Positions 1-7,281 of a DNA stretch of 64,000 nucleotides are shown one piece after another. The translations under genes and the position numbers were made by a program. The DNA is from Pseudomonas frederiksbergensis (lineage in GTDB: Bacteria; Pseudomonadota; Gammaproteobacteria; Pseudomonadales; Pseudomonadaceae), in NCBI RefSeq assembly GCF_001874645.1, contig NZ_CP017886.1:3596001-3660000 (forward strand). Direction: 5' to 3'. Position 1 is the stretch's first letter, and each line of letters starts with the position of its first letter. The notes under the pieces are model-generated. The model worked only from the letters and a program-made list of their open reading frames with translations, ran no database searches and was not told the DNA's origin.

Positions 1-30
1 CGCTGCGGGCCTTTTTCTTTGGGCGCTTTC
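1..30 (+). terminator. right part of a probable terminator cut by the window edge
   Basis: The first bases read GCGGGCC followed by a run of T, which looks like the distal stem arm and T-tract of a rho-independent terminator whose other arm lies outside the window. The assignment is weak because the stem cannot be checked. Confidence 0.3.
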
Positions 31-48
31 CGGGGGGTGGGAAGTTGT

Positions 49-1206
49 TCAGTCGAGTATCAGGTGCGGCAGGAAGCGACTTGAGTCTTTGGTGATCAAG
101 CTGTTGTCCTCGCGCACGCCGATTCCGGCAGCCTGGTCGCCGATTACCCAGGAGCCGATCAGCGTATAGCTGTCGCCGAATTGCGGCAGAGGGGCGAACT
201 CCTGAAGGATGAACGGCGCGTCGGTGTACGGCCCGTCTTCCTTCACGACCAGACCATCCGGGGTGTGCAGTTCGATGTTGGCGCCTTCGCGGGAGAAGAA
301 CGGTTTGCGCACCCAGCCTTTAGGCACCGTTCTGGTGGGCTCGGTGTCGAGGTGGGTGGCGAGCAGGTTCGGGTGCCCTTTGTTGAGCTCCCACAACAGG
401 GGGAGGATGCCTTTGTTCGAGATGATCGATTTCCAGGCAGGCTCGAAAAACTGCGTGTCACTCTGGGCGATGGCTTCACCAAACGGCTCGTGGAAAATGA
501 ATTCCCAGGCGTGCAGTTTGAACAGGTGAGGAATCCAGCGTTCTTCGAGATCGACGAAGCGTCCTTCACTGTTGAGGCCGATGTCTTCGATATCGATATG
601 GCGTGACTCGATCCCGACTTTTTCCGCGATAAGGCGCAAGTAGTCGGTGGTGCCCTTGTCTTCGACGGAGGCTTTCATCGAGGCGAAGTAGAAAGGTTGT
701 TTGATCTGCAATTGCGCAAAGGCCTGGTGCAGCTTGGTGTCGATGCTGTTGAACTGGTCGGCATGGCTGGGCAGTAAGCCGCGCTCGATGCATTGTTCCA
801 GCCAGCCCCACTGAAACGCCGACGCCTCGTACAGGCTGGTGGGCGTGTCGTAGTTGAGTTCCAGCAATTTGGCGGGGCCGTTGCCGTTGTAGGAGAAGTC
901 CAGGCGACCGTACAGGTGCGGATGGCCTTCGCGCCATGAAGTGCGAATCATGTCGAAGAAGGGGGGCGGAATGCTCAGGCGTTCCAGCAGTTCTTCGCTC
1001 TGTACCACCCGGTCGACCAGATCCATGCACATTTCATGGATCTCGGTGGTGGGATCTTCGAGATCATTCTCGATCTGCTTGAGCGTGAATTGGTAATACG
1101 CGCTCTCGTCCCAGTAGGGTTCGTCGTCGATGGTGTGAAACATAAAGCCGAGGTTTTCGGCGGTCTGCTTCCAGTCGTGACGTTCCTGGCAGAGGATTTT
1201 CTTCAT
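49..1206 (-). CDS. yjfC: glutathionylspermidine synthase-like ATP-grasp ligase (YjfC/YgiC family)
   Basis: This 385-residue protein matches the YgiC/YjfC family, the synthetase half of glutathionylspermidine synthase without the N-terminal amidase. An N-terminal substrate-binding part carries RLDFSYNG (about residue 101) and LLELNYDTPTSLYE. The ATP-grasp part carries WVRKPFFSREGANIELH and a C-terminal block with EFAPLPQFGDSY. Family members are predicted to form an amide bond at the expense of ATP; the true substrate of YjfC is not established. It is the last gene of the yjfK-L-M-C run, 12 bp after the DUF1190 gene, the same order as in E. coli. Length agrees with E. coli YgiC and YjfC. Confidence 0.9.
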   Translation of the reverse strand: MKKILCQERHDWKQTAENLGFMFHTIDDEPYWDESAYYQFTLKQIENDLEDPTTEIHEMCMDLVDRVVQSEELLERLSIPPPFFDMIRTSWREGHPHLYGRLDFSYNGNGPAKLLELNYDTPTSLYEASAFQWGWLEQCIERGLLPSHADQFNSIDTKLHQAFAQLQIKQPFYFASMKASVEDKGTTDYLRLIAEKVGIESRHIDIEDIGLNSEGRFVDLEERWIPHLFKLHAWEFIFHEPFGEAIAQSDTQFFEPAWKSIISNKGILPLLWELNKGHPNLLATHLDTEPTRTVPKGWVRKPFFSREGANIELHTPDGLVVKEDGPYTDAPFILQEFAPLPQFGDSYTLIGSWVIGDQAAGIGVREDNSLITKDSSRFLPHLILD

Positions 1207-1218
1207 GGCGCTGGCTCC

Positions 1219-1950
1219 TTAACTGCTCGATCCACCGAAACTGCTCGATCCGCCCCAGCCGCTGCGTGCGCTGGCCTGGCTACCAAAGCCGCCTCGGGAA
1301 GTGGACGACGCTACCGAGATTGGCTTGGTGCTGCTCGACTTGAACGTAGAGCTGTTGTAGCCCTTGCCATATTTCGCCTGGTCCGATTTGGTGAAGCTCG
1401 AGCCCGTGGCGATGCGCTGGCTGAGCGTCGACGATGAGAAGTCACCGCGTGAATCACGGTAGCGGTAAACCGGTTCGGAGTTGTAGCTGCCGCGGTTGCT
1501 GCTCAGCATGTTGCTGATGAGCATGCCGGCGAGAAGACCGTTTACGACTCCCCCTGAACCGCCTGAGCTCACTTCGGAGGCCGGCAGTTGTGCTCTGGCG
1601 GTGTCCAGTTGGGTCTGCGTGATCTGGCCGTTGGCTGCCAACTCGAAGCCGCCGAGCTTTGGAATGAACTTGCCGGTGGAGTCCTGTTGGCACCAGTCGG
1701 CGACAAAGTCGGCGTCGCAATCGGCCTGGCTGTCGTACAGCGGTGCGAGACGACGGTGTTCGGCGATGGCGCTCATGTAGGCATCGGAGCAGACATTCAC
1801 CGGAAACTTTTGATCCACGCACTGCTGCACGGATTGAAAGTTGAATTTTTGATTCACTGCGTAGGTTTTTTCAGTCGGCCCGCAACCTGATATTGCGATG
1901 GCGACCGATGCTGCCAGGGACAGTTGAACGTACTTGCTTCGTTTCATCAT
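1219..1950 (-). CDS. yjfM: DUF1190 family lipoprotein (YjfM/YgiB-like)
   Basis: A 243-residue predicted lipoprotein. The signal peptide ends in a lipobox ISGC with the lipidated Cys at residue 23. The DUF1190 body follows, with paired cysteines (QQCVDQKFPVNVC, QADCDADFVADWC). Residues from about 130 to the end are rich in Ser and Gly, with repeated SSS/GGS patches, so the tail is probably disordered. It sits between the DUF350 gene and the ATP-grasp gene, as in E. coli yjfM. A membrane-anchored partner or substrate of the ATP-grasp enzyme is plausible but inferred. The first two codons are both Met; either could start. Confidence 0.88.
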   Translation of the reverse strand: MMKRSKYVQLSLAASVAIAISGCGPTEKTYAVNQKFNFQSVQQCVDQKFPVNVCSDAYMSAIAEHRRLAPLYDSQADCDADFVADWCQQDSTGKFIPKLGGFELAANGQITQTQLDTARAQLPASEVSSGGSGGVVNGLLAGMLISNMLSSNRGSYNSEPVYRYRDSRGDFSSSTLSQRIATGSSFTKSDQAKYGKGYNSSTFKSSSTKPISVASSTSRGGFGSQASARSGWGGSSSFGGSSS

Positions 1951-1966
1951 TGCCTCCGTGGCGCGA

Positions 1967-2395
1967 TCAGTTCTGTGAGGGGGTCATGCACGCGGCATTG
2001 AGCAGGCCAACGCTGATGGCGACGGCGGCGACGTAGATGGCTGCAGCGATTTCGCCGTTACGGATGCGTTCGGAGGTACCTTTGAGCACCAGGTTGGTCA
2101 TCAGGAACGCCAGCAGTTGCACCGCTGCGGCAATCAGCGCCCACACCGCGAAGTCCAGCAGGTTGACCGAGTAGGCAATCACATTGCTCGCCGGGATCGC
2201 GAAGCCGATGATGGCGCCGGACAGGGCGATGGCGGCCGCGGTGTTGCCGGAGCGAATCAGTTCGAACTCTCTGTGCGGCGTGATGCGGGTGTAGATGAAC
2301 TGGAAAATCGCGAACAGCAGGGCGGCACCGATGATGTACGAAACAAATCCCAGGACGGCGGCTTTGTTCAGCGAGACGGAAAGTGCTTCTAGCAT
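1967..2395 (-). CDS. yjfL: DUF350 family inner-membrane protein (YjfL-like)
   Basis: A 142-residue protein with four predicted transmembrane helices at about residues 12-34, 53-75, 82-105 and 115-136, the standard DUF350 architecture. The family occurs beside PspA homologues and ATP-grasp enzymes in many bacteria and is thought to be part of a membrane-stress module; no biochemical activity is settled. The gene lies 13 bp after the DUF2491 gene and 16 bp before the DUF1190 gene, so all three are probably cotranscribed. Confidence 0.87.
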   Translation of the reverse strand: MLEALSVSLNKAAVLGFVSYIIGAALLFAIFQFIYTRITPHREFELIRSGNTAAAIALSGAIIGFAIPASNVIAYSVNLLDFAVWALIAAAVQLLAFLMTNLVLKGTSERIRNGEIAAAIYVAAVAISVGLLNAACMTPSQN

Positions 2396-2408
2396 TGGCT
2401 GTTCCTTT

Positions 2409-3059
2409 TTAAAGAGTATTGAGGTCGGTGGTGTACAGCGAGATGCCCAGTGAGGTGCTCAAGCTGATGCTGCCTTCGGCGTCTTCTTCCACCGAGAACA
2501 GCAGAAATTCGCGGCGGTCGGTCAGGCCGGTCTCGCGGGCGTAGAGCATCGAACGATGTTCCACGACGTAGGACTGATCCGGATTGCTGACCTGCTCAGT
2601 GAAAGTCACCAGTTCGGTCTGCCCGGCCTCGGTGCCCCATTCGCGGGTGTATTCGACGCCGTCATGGGTGTAGGTCGGCAGGCCGATCAGGCTGTCCGGC
2701 CCCGCGAGCCTGCGCAACTCGGCTTCGCTGTTGAGGGTGACGTAGCTTTGGTAGTTGAACAGGATCACCGACTCGACCTGGCCGGCGATGGCGCCGGTGG
2801 TGTGAACCTGCAGCCAGAAGTCTTCGTCGTCCATGTAGTAGCGCGAAAGCCAGGTCGACTGGCCGAGGTCAACAGTGCCGACGCTCCAGATCTGCTGGGT
2901 GCCGGGAATGACGACGCTGGTTTTTTCGTCGAGCAACAGTTTAAGGGTGGTGTCGAATATCAACGCTTTTCCCTGGCCGAGCCCGAGAGGTCCGGCAACC
3001 GGCGCACGGTCAGTGGGTGTCGGAGCCTCAAGGCCCATCAACTGTTTAAACCATCCCAT
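2409..3059 (-). CDS. yjfK: DUF2491 family protein (YjfK-like)
   Basis: A 216-residue soluble protein that begins MGWFKQLMGLEAP and matches DUF2491/YjfK in length and context. No signal peptide is seen. An amphipathic N-terminal stretch could associate with membrane, but this is inference. Its start codon lies inside the end of the upstream small gene (14-bp overlap), which suggests translational coupling. It belongs to the yjfIJKLMC-type membrane-stress locus and has no known catalytic motif. Confidence 0.83.
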   Translation of the reverse strand: MGWFKQLMGLEAPTPTDRAPVAGPLGLGQGKALIFDTTLKLLLDEKTSVVIPGTQQIWSVGTVDLGQSTWLSRYYMDDEDFWLQVHTTGAIAGQVESVILFNYQSYVTLNSEAELRRLAGPDSLIGLPTYTHDGVEYTREWGTEAGQTELVTFTEQVSNPDQSYVVEHRSMLYARETGLTDRREFLLFSVEEDAEGSISLSTSLGISLYTTDLNTL

Positions 3060-3276
3060 TGGTGATTTCCTTCAGGCGGGTGGAGGCGATATAGACGCGT
3101 TCGCCGCCCTGGGCGCAGATGGCGCCGGGCGGGTTGATTGAAGGCTGTTGTGAGCCCTTGGCGCGGTAGCCGATGAGGCGCGCCAGCTCGCCCAGGCGGG
3201 CGATGGCAAGGCGGGCCCATCCAGGCGTGTGGAAGAGCGACGCTGCGTACACGCGTAACAAGAGGAAAATCGACAT
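3046..3276 (-). CDS. small unrecognised protein between rhomboid and yjfK
   Basis: A 76-residue reading frame starting MSIFLLLRVYAAS and ending EITNGMV. The start is chosen because AGGGAG/AGGGAC purine runs lie upstream and the in-frame upstream extension overlaps the rhomboid gene. Codon use is typical of the host, with almost every third base G or C, which supports real coding. Its stop overlaps the first codons of yjfK by 14 bp. The N-terminus is hydrophobic for about 15 residues and the remainder is basic. I do not recognise a family. Position suggests a role with the rhomboid or with YjfK. Confidence 0.55.
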   Translation of the reverse strand: MSIFLLLRVYAASLFHTPGWARLAIARLGELARLIGYRAKGSQQPSINPPGAICAQGGERVYIASTRLKEITNGMV

Positions 3277-3349
3277 TCGTCCCTGGCTCCCTGGGGCTGA
3301 CGCGTCCTTAACGAAGTAACACGCCGCCGACCTTTCTGGTGCAGCGTGT

Positions 3350-3913
3350 TTATCGGGCTGCATTAGACCTGCTGCGTGGCGCAGAGAGAAGTAGCCCGGC
3401 TGCAATAAATCCGGCGAATGCGCCGCCAATGTGCCCTTCAACTGAAACGCCCGGGCGCGGAATAAAGCCGAAAATCAGACCTCCGTAGAGGAGGGCGACA
3501 GTCCCGGCGATCAGCACGTTGCTCCAGCTGCGGTGGAACCAGGCGCGTCCCAGAAGGTACGCCCAGAGACCAAAGACCCAGGCGCTGGCGCCCACATGAA
3601 CGCCATTGAAACCGAACAGCCAGACCAGCGAGCCGCCGAGCAGAATGATGATTGCGCTGACCACCGCAAAGCGTTTGAAACCCTCGGCGATCACCAGGGT
3701 TCCCAGCACCAGGAACGGCACCAGGTTGGCGATCAGGTGGGCTGTGGATACGTGCAGAAACGGTGAAACCACAATCCCGACGAGGCCGTGGGCGGTTCGG
3801 GGTGCCAGGCCGAACATCGTCAGGCTGTAGCCTGTCAGCATGTTCAGCAGGTGGATCGCGACCATCAACAGAGTCAGACCTGCGATGATCTTGAAGCCGG
3901 TTACCCTGTCCAT
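3350..3913 (-). CDS. rhomboid family intramembrane serine protease
   Basis: A 187-residue polytopic membrane protein with about six hydrophobic segments. It shows the rhomboid signature: H59-x3-N63 (HLIAN) in helix 2, the nucleophile S110 in a GAS motif, and H161 in the last helix (GHIGG). The motif after the serine is GASA rather than the usual GASG, a mild departure near the active site. A good ribosome site (AGAGGA) precedes the ATG. It sits between the pspA-like gene and the small gene before yjfK, a place where the E. coli yjf operon has nothing. A terminator-like hairpin just upstream (3935-3962) suggests its own promoter or readthrough. Substrate is unknown. Confidence 0.85.
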   Translation of the reverse strand: MDRVTGFKIIAGLTLLMVAIHLLNMLTGYSLTMFGLAPRTAHGLVGIVVSPFLHVSTAHLIANLVPFLVLGTLVIAEGFKRFAVVSAIIILLGGSLVWLFGFNGVHVGASAWVFGLWAYLLGRAWFHRSWSNVLIAGTVALLYGGLIFGFIPRPGVSVEGHIGGAFAGFIAAGLLLSAPRSRSNAAR

Positions 3914-3934
3914 CCTTGTCCTCTAGTCGACAAA

Positions 3935-3962
3935 AAGAAGGGCACGTCGGTGCCCTTGCTTT
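3935..3962 (-). terminator. rho-independent terminator after pspA-like gene
   Basis: Read on the minus strand, GGGCAC-cgac-GTGCCC is followed by TTCTTTTTG. It lies between the stop of the PspA-like gene and the rhomboid start, so it should end or attenuate transcription from the yjfI promoter. Confidence 0.75.
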
Positions 3963-3982
3963 TGAGTGCTTGCGTAAGTCGC

Positions 3983-4684
3983 TTACTCGGCCGATTGCTT
4001 TTTCAGACGGTCCAGAATCGCGTTTGCGCTGCCCTGGTCCGGGGTGATGCCGGCTTCGCGCAGCTTGCGCTCCAGGTCGTTACCGGTGGACGCGTCTGCC
4101 AGTTCGTCACTCGCTTCCAGCTCGGCGGCCCGTTGCTCCTGCTTGGCTTGCAGGCGATTCAAGGTGCTGACCGCGGTTTCCAGCTTGCCGTTGGCGCCGC
4201 CGCTGGCGATGGAAGCGCTGACCTGTGCTTTCTGTACGCTTTCACGGGCCTTGGCCATGTCCACTTGCTGGCGCAGGCTCTTGATGCGGGCTTCGGCCTT
4301 GGTGATGTCCTTGCGCATTTTGTCGGCGTAGGCGCCGAACTCGGCGGATTGCTTCTGTTCGCCATCGAGTTCGTTGGTCAGGGTCGAAATGGCTTCGGCC
4401 ACTTCCAGTGCCAGGTCTTCACGGTTGGCCTGGATTGCGGCCATGGCCTTGGACTCCAGATCCTTGATCTTGGCGTTGTACTGAGCCACGCGCTCGACCG
4501 AGAGTTTGTGCTTGGCCATGATGGTGACCAGTTCGCGCTTGGCGTTTGCCAGGGCGTTGTCGGCGTCGCGGATTTCCTGATCGAGGATGCGCAGGGCCTG
4601 TTGGTCGGCGATGGCTTCGCCGACTTCGCTGGCGCCGCCGCGCAGTGCGGTGAACAACTTGCTCCAGATCGATTGGTTTTGCAT
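3983..4684 (-). CDS. yjfJ: PspA/IM30 family membrane-stress protein (YjfJ-like)
   Basis: A 233-residue, highly charged, almost fully helical protein of the PspA/IM30/Vipp1 family. Long coiled-coil heptads run from about residue 25 to 190, including KRELVTIMAKHKLSVERVAQ. An amphipathic N-terminal helix (IWSKLFTALRGG) fits membrane binding. Family members form ESCRT-III-like oligomers that protect or remodel damaged inner membrane. It follows the DUF2170 gene by 18 bp and is the second gene of the cluster, as in E. coli yjfIJ. There are no pspF or pspBC neighbours, so control is not of the classic Psp type. Confidence 0.9.
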   Translation of the reverse strand: MQNQSIWSKLFTALRGGASEVGEAIADQQALRILDQEIRDADNALANAKRELVTIMAKHKLSVERVAQYNAKIKDLESKAMAAIQANREDLALEVAEAISTLTNELDGEQKQSAEFGAYADKMRKDITKAEARIKSLRQQVDMAKARESVQKAQVSASIASGGANGKLETAVSTLNRLQAKQEQRAAELEASDELADASTGNDLERKLREAGITPDQGSANAILDRLKKQSAE

Positions 4685-4702
4685 GCGTCGTACTCCCGAA
4701 AA

Positions 4703-5380
4703 TTAGTTGAAGAAGCTTTCGAAGGCTTCGCTGGCGCGCTGAACGTTGTCGACCAGGGTTTTGATTTCGGTCACGACGTTGGTCAGGCTGGACTCGGAGC
4801 TGAGTGCGCCGAACATGTTGTAGACGGTCTGCCCGTTGGGCATGGTTTCGATGCCGATCGACGACAGGGGGAACATTTCCCGGCTGCGCAGCACGGCATC
4901 GTTGAAGCGCTGCACATCCTTGATGGATTCAAGATCGACCAGCACGGTGTCGACGATGATTTGCTCGCCGACGACGGCGATGTAAATCGGCAGCCCGCCA
5001 AATTCGTTCATTTCAAGCTTGATGCTTTGCTCGGAGCCTTGAATCAGCGTCGGGGTGATTTCCTTTGATGCCACCTCATCGAGGGCCTGCAGGGCGCTGA
5101 AGAGGCGATCGATATTCCAGTTGTTACCTGCGCTCATGTAATCCTCCAACATGAATGAACCAGCCAGGATCGGCTGGCGTAGCTGTTTCTCCATTTGCTT
5201 GAGCAGGCTCCGGTTTTCGGGAAGCACCCAAGTTTCATGTTTCACATAGCCGGCGGCGCTAAGGCCTCCACGCATCTGCTTCATGTAGAAGCTCGATGGT
5301 TTTTTTGTGGAGGGTTTCGAGCGCTCTCCCTGGCTGCTCGCGGATTCGGTGTCTGACGCTGATGGAGAGCGACGTTTCAT
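4703..5380 (-). CDS. yjfI: DUF2170 family protein (YjfI-like) with N-terminal extension
   Basis: The C-terminal 150 residues (from about LAGSFMLEDY) are DUF2170, as in E. coli YjfI, which is much shorter. Here about 75 residues precede it: a Ser/Lys-rich linker and then YMKQMRGGLSAAGYVKHETW, which resembles the strand-helix start of ribbon-helix-helix DNA-binding proteins (inference). The start at MKRRSPS is chosen over an upstream in-frame TTG/ATG because GGAG lies 11 bp before it and the longer form would overlap the promoter palindromes. First gene of the yjf-type membrane-stress cluster. Confidence 0.82.
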   Translation of the reverse strand: MKRRSPSASDTESASSQGERSKPSTKKPSSFYMKQMRGGLSAAGYVKHETWVLPENRSLLKQMEKQLRQPILAGSFMLEDYMSAGNNWNIDRLFSALQALDEVASKEITPTLIQGSEQSIKLEMNEFGGLPIYIAVVGEQIIVDTVLVDLESIKDVQRFNDAVLRSREMFPLSSIGIETMPNGQTVYNMFGALSSESSLTNVVTEIKTLVDNVQRASEAFESFFN

Positions 5381-5405
5381 AGCAGTGACTCCGCTTTTTT
5401 TTGCA

Positions 5406-5460
5406 TCACGCGTGAGAACACTACAGATAAATTCAGGCGCCCTCAACAACTCACGCGTGA
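5406..5460 (-). promoter_or_regulatory. two copies of the palindrome TCACGCGTGA upstream of yjfI
   Basis: Perfect 10-bp palindromes lie at 5406-5415 and 5451-5460, 45 bp apart (between four and four and a half helical turns), 26-80 bp upstream of the yjfI start. The second copy extends to 12 bp (CTCACGCGTGAG). Placement is typical of an operator pair. A third exact copy occurs at 60304-60313 before an accessory gene. The binding regulator is unknown. Confidence 0.6.
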
Positions 5461-5486
5461 GATTTTTATCGTACTGATTTTCATCA

Positions 5487-5526
5487 CAAAAAAAGGCCCG
5501 CGGCGTATCAGCGCTGCAGGCCTTTG
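5487..5526 (-). terminator. terminator after the cysteine hydrolase gene
   Basis: On the minus strand, AGGCCTGCAGCG pairs with CGCCGCGGGCCT across a short loop and is followed by a run of T. It is located just downstream of the hydrolase stop. Confidence 0.75.
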
Positions 5527-5545
5527 GGTTTTGATGGGGTCAGAT

Positions 5546-6100
5546 TCAGTGACTGGCCGCCAGGAAATCGTCGGTGGACACCACCGTAGCGTAGGCAAAA
5601 CCCAGGGCCGACATGAAGGCGGCATGTACCTGGGCGGCCGGAACCACAAGGCCGTTGAACTCCAGGTCATGAGTGGCGCAGGCGTCGTGGATCACCGTGA
5701 CGCTGTAGCCAAAGTCGGCTGCGGCTCGAGTGACGCCGTCGATGCACATGTGGCTCATGCTGCCGACGATCACCAGATTTTTGATGCCATGGTGGTCGAG
5801 GATCGACTGTAGTTCGGTTTCGCGGAAGGCGTTGACGAAGTGTTTGAGCAGCACCGGCTCATGACTGCGGTTGACGACTTTGGGGTGCAGTTGCGCGCCC
5901 TCCGAGCCCGGCGTGAAAAACGGCGCGGCGTCAGAGGTGAATTCGTGGCGGATATGCACCACCTGGTCGCCGGCATCACGGAAGGCCTGGATCATCCGCG
6001 CGGCGTTGTCGGCCGCCGCGTCGGCGCCGACCAGCGGCCATTTGCCCTGGGGGAAGTAGTCATTCTGGATATCGACTACGATAAGTGCTTGCTTGGCCAT
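5546..6100 (-). CDS. cysteine hydrolase of the isochorismatase family
   Basis: 184 residues starting MAKQALIVVDIQNDYF. The catalytic triad of the family is visible as D10 (VVDIQND), K86 (LLKHFVNAF) and C119 (MSHMCIDG). The DxQNDF-like motif and the cis-peptide region VGSMSHMC are intact. Such enzymes hydrolyse small amides such as nicotinamide or N-carbamoyl compounds, or isochorismate; the substrate cannot be told from sequence. The start at MAKQ is preferred to an upstream in-frame extension, which lacks family similarity and covers the divergent promoter. It is divergent from the GlxA-type regulator, a common pairing that suggests the regulator controls it. Confidence 0.88.
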   Translation of the reverse strand: MAKQALIVVDIQNDYFPQGKWPLVGADAAADNAARMIQAFRDAGDQVVHIRHEFTSDAAPFFTPGSEGAQLHPKVVNRSHEPVLLKHFVNAFRETELQSILDHHGIKNLVIVGSMSHMCIDGVTRAAADFGYSVTVIHDACATHDLEFNGLVVPAAQVHAAFMSALGFAYATVVSTDDFLAASH

Positions 6101-6198
6101 GGGTGTTGCCTCGGGTGGGTTGGTGTGGAACGAAGTATTGGGTTTCGCCGGCCGTTCGAGGATTGGCCACACCGACAATAGAAGGGGGAAAACTGACA

Positions 6199-7191
6199 AT
6201 GGGCATAGAACGCGCAGTCGCCGAATTGGGCGTGCTGATCTATCCCGGCGCGCAGATGGCGGCGGTGCATGGTTTGACGGATCTGTTCGGTGTCGCGAAT
6301 CGCATCGCCGCCGAGCACCAGAGCGCGCAGCTGCCATTGTTGCGGGTCAGCCACTGGCAGGCTGATGCCGAGCATGCGCCCAAACGCATTTACGACAGTC
6401 ATCCTGCTCCCGACGGCGCACTGATAGCGCTGTTGATCCCGCCATCGATTGGCGGTTTTTCCGAAGGCCAGGCACCGCCTGCGCTGATTCGCTGGATTCG
6501 CCAGCAACATGCGGCCGGCGCGACCCTCGGTGGGGTGTGCGTGGGCTCGATTCTGTTGGCCGAAAGTGGTTTGCTCGACGGTCGCAGCGCCACCACTCAC
6601 TGGACCTCGGCGAAAAAATTCGCCGAGCGTTACCCGAAGATCACGCTCAACGCCGACAAGCCCATCGTCGACGATGGCGACCTGATCACCACTGCGGGGT
6701 TGATGGCCTGGTCGGAGCTGGGTTTGCGCCTGGTCGACCGTTTGCTGGGTCCGAGCATCGCCACCAGTACCGCACGTTTTCTGGTGATCGAGCACAGCGA
6801 CAGTGCGAGCGAATGCGGCAGCAACTTCGCACCGATTCTGGGTCATGGCGATGCAGCAATCCTCAAGGTTCAGCATTGGCTGCAAGCCAACGGGGCGGTG
6901 GAGGTGTCACTGAGCGTGATGTCTCAGCAGGCGGGGCTGGAGGAGCGGACATTCCTGCGGCGCTTTCGAGCCGCGACCGGTTTGAAACCGACCGAGTACT
7001 GCCAGCATCTGCGGGTCGGCAAGGCCCGGGAGATGCTCGAGTTTACCAACGGCACCATCGACCATATTGCCTGGAGTGTCGGCTACTCGGACCCGAGTGC
7101 GTTTCGCGTTACATTCAAGAAAATCACCGGCCTGACGCCGAGCGATTATCGTGCGCGGTTTGGGGTGACGGCACCCGCGCGGACTTTGTAG
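6199..7191 (+). CDS. GlxA family transcriptional regulator (DJ-1/PfpI-like plus AraC HTH)
   Basis: 330 residues. The N-terminal half (about 5-185) is a DJ-1/PfpI-type amidotransferase-like ligand domain with GGVCVGSILLAESGLLDG around the nucleophile-elbow cysteine. The C-terminal 100 residues hold an AraC-type double helix-turn-helix ending in GYSDPSAFRVTFKKITG and LTPSDYRARF. The start MGIERAV has a GAAGGGGG ribosome site. GlxA-type proteins sense small metabolites (for example arginine, glycine betaine or carnitine derivatives). The divergent cysteine hydrolase is the likely target. The stop codon lies inside the REP pair shared with lhr. Confidence 0.9.
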   Translation: MGIERAVAELGVLIYPGAQMAAVHGLTDLFGVANRIAAEHQSAQLPLLRVSHWQADAEHAPKRIYDSHPAPDGALIALLIPPSIGGFSEGQAPPALIRWIRQQHAAGATLGGVCVGSILLAESGLLDGRSATTHWTSAKKFAERYPKITLNADKPIVDDGDLITTAGLMAWSELGLRLVDRLLGPSIATSTARFLVIEHSDSASECGSNFAPILGHGDAAILKVQHWLQANGAVEVSLSVMSQQAGLEERTFLRRFRAATGLKPTEYCQHLRVGKAREMLEFTNGTIDHIAWSVGYSDPSAFRVTFKKITGLTPSDYRARFGVTAPARTL

Positions 7192-7281
7192 TAGCTGCCG
7201 AAGGCTGCGATCTTGACGGTATGCAGGACGCCGGCGGGAGTCGTTCAAGATCAAAAGATCGCAGGCTCCGCCAGCTCCTAC
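7191..7281. repeat. REP pair between convergent glxA-like and lhr genes
   Basis: Two inverted REP units (GTAGCTGCCGAAGGCTGCGATC and GATCGCAGGCTCCGCCAGCTCCTAC) face each other. The pair overlaps the stop codons of both convergent genes and probably doubles as the transcription end for both. Confidence 0.85.

Noticed and set aside
3788..5068. Long plus-strand open frame opposite the pspA-like and yjfI genes
   Set aside because: It is the complement of two well recognised minus-strand genes and has no family similarity. High-GC DNA gives such open shadows.
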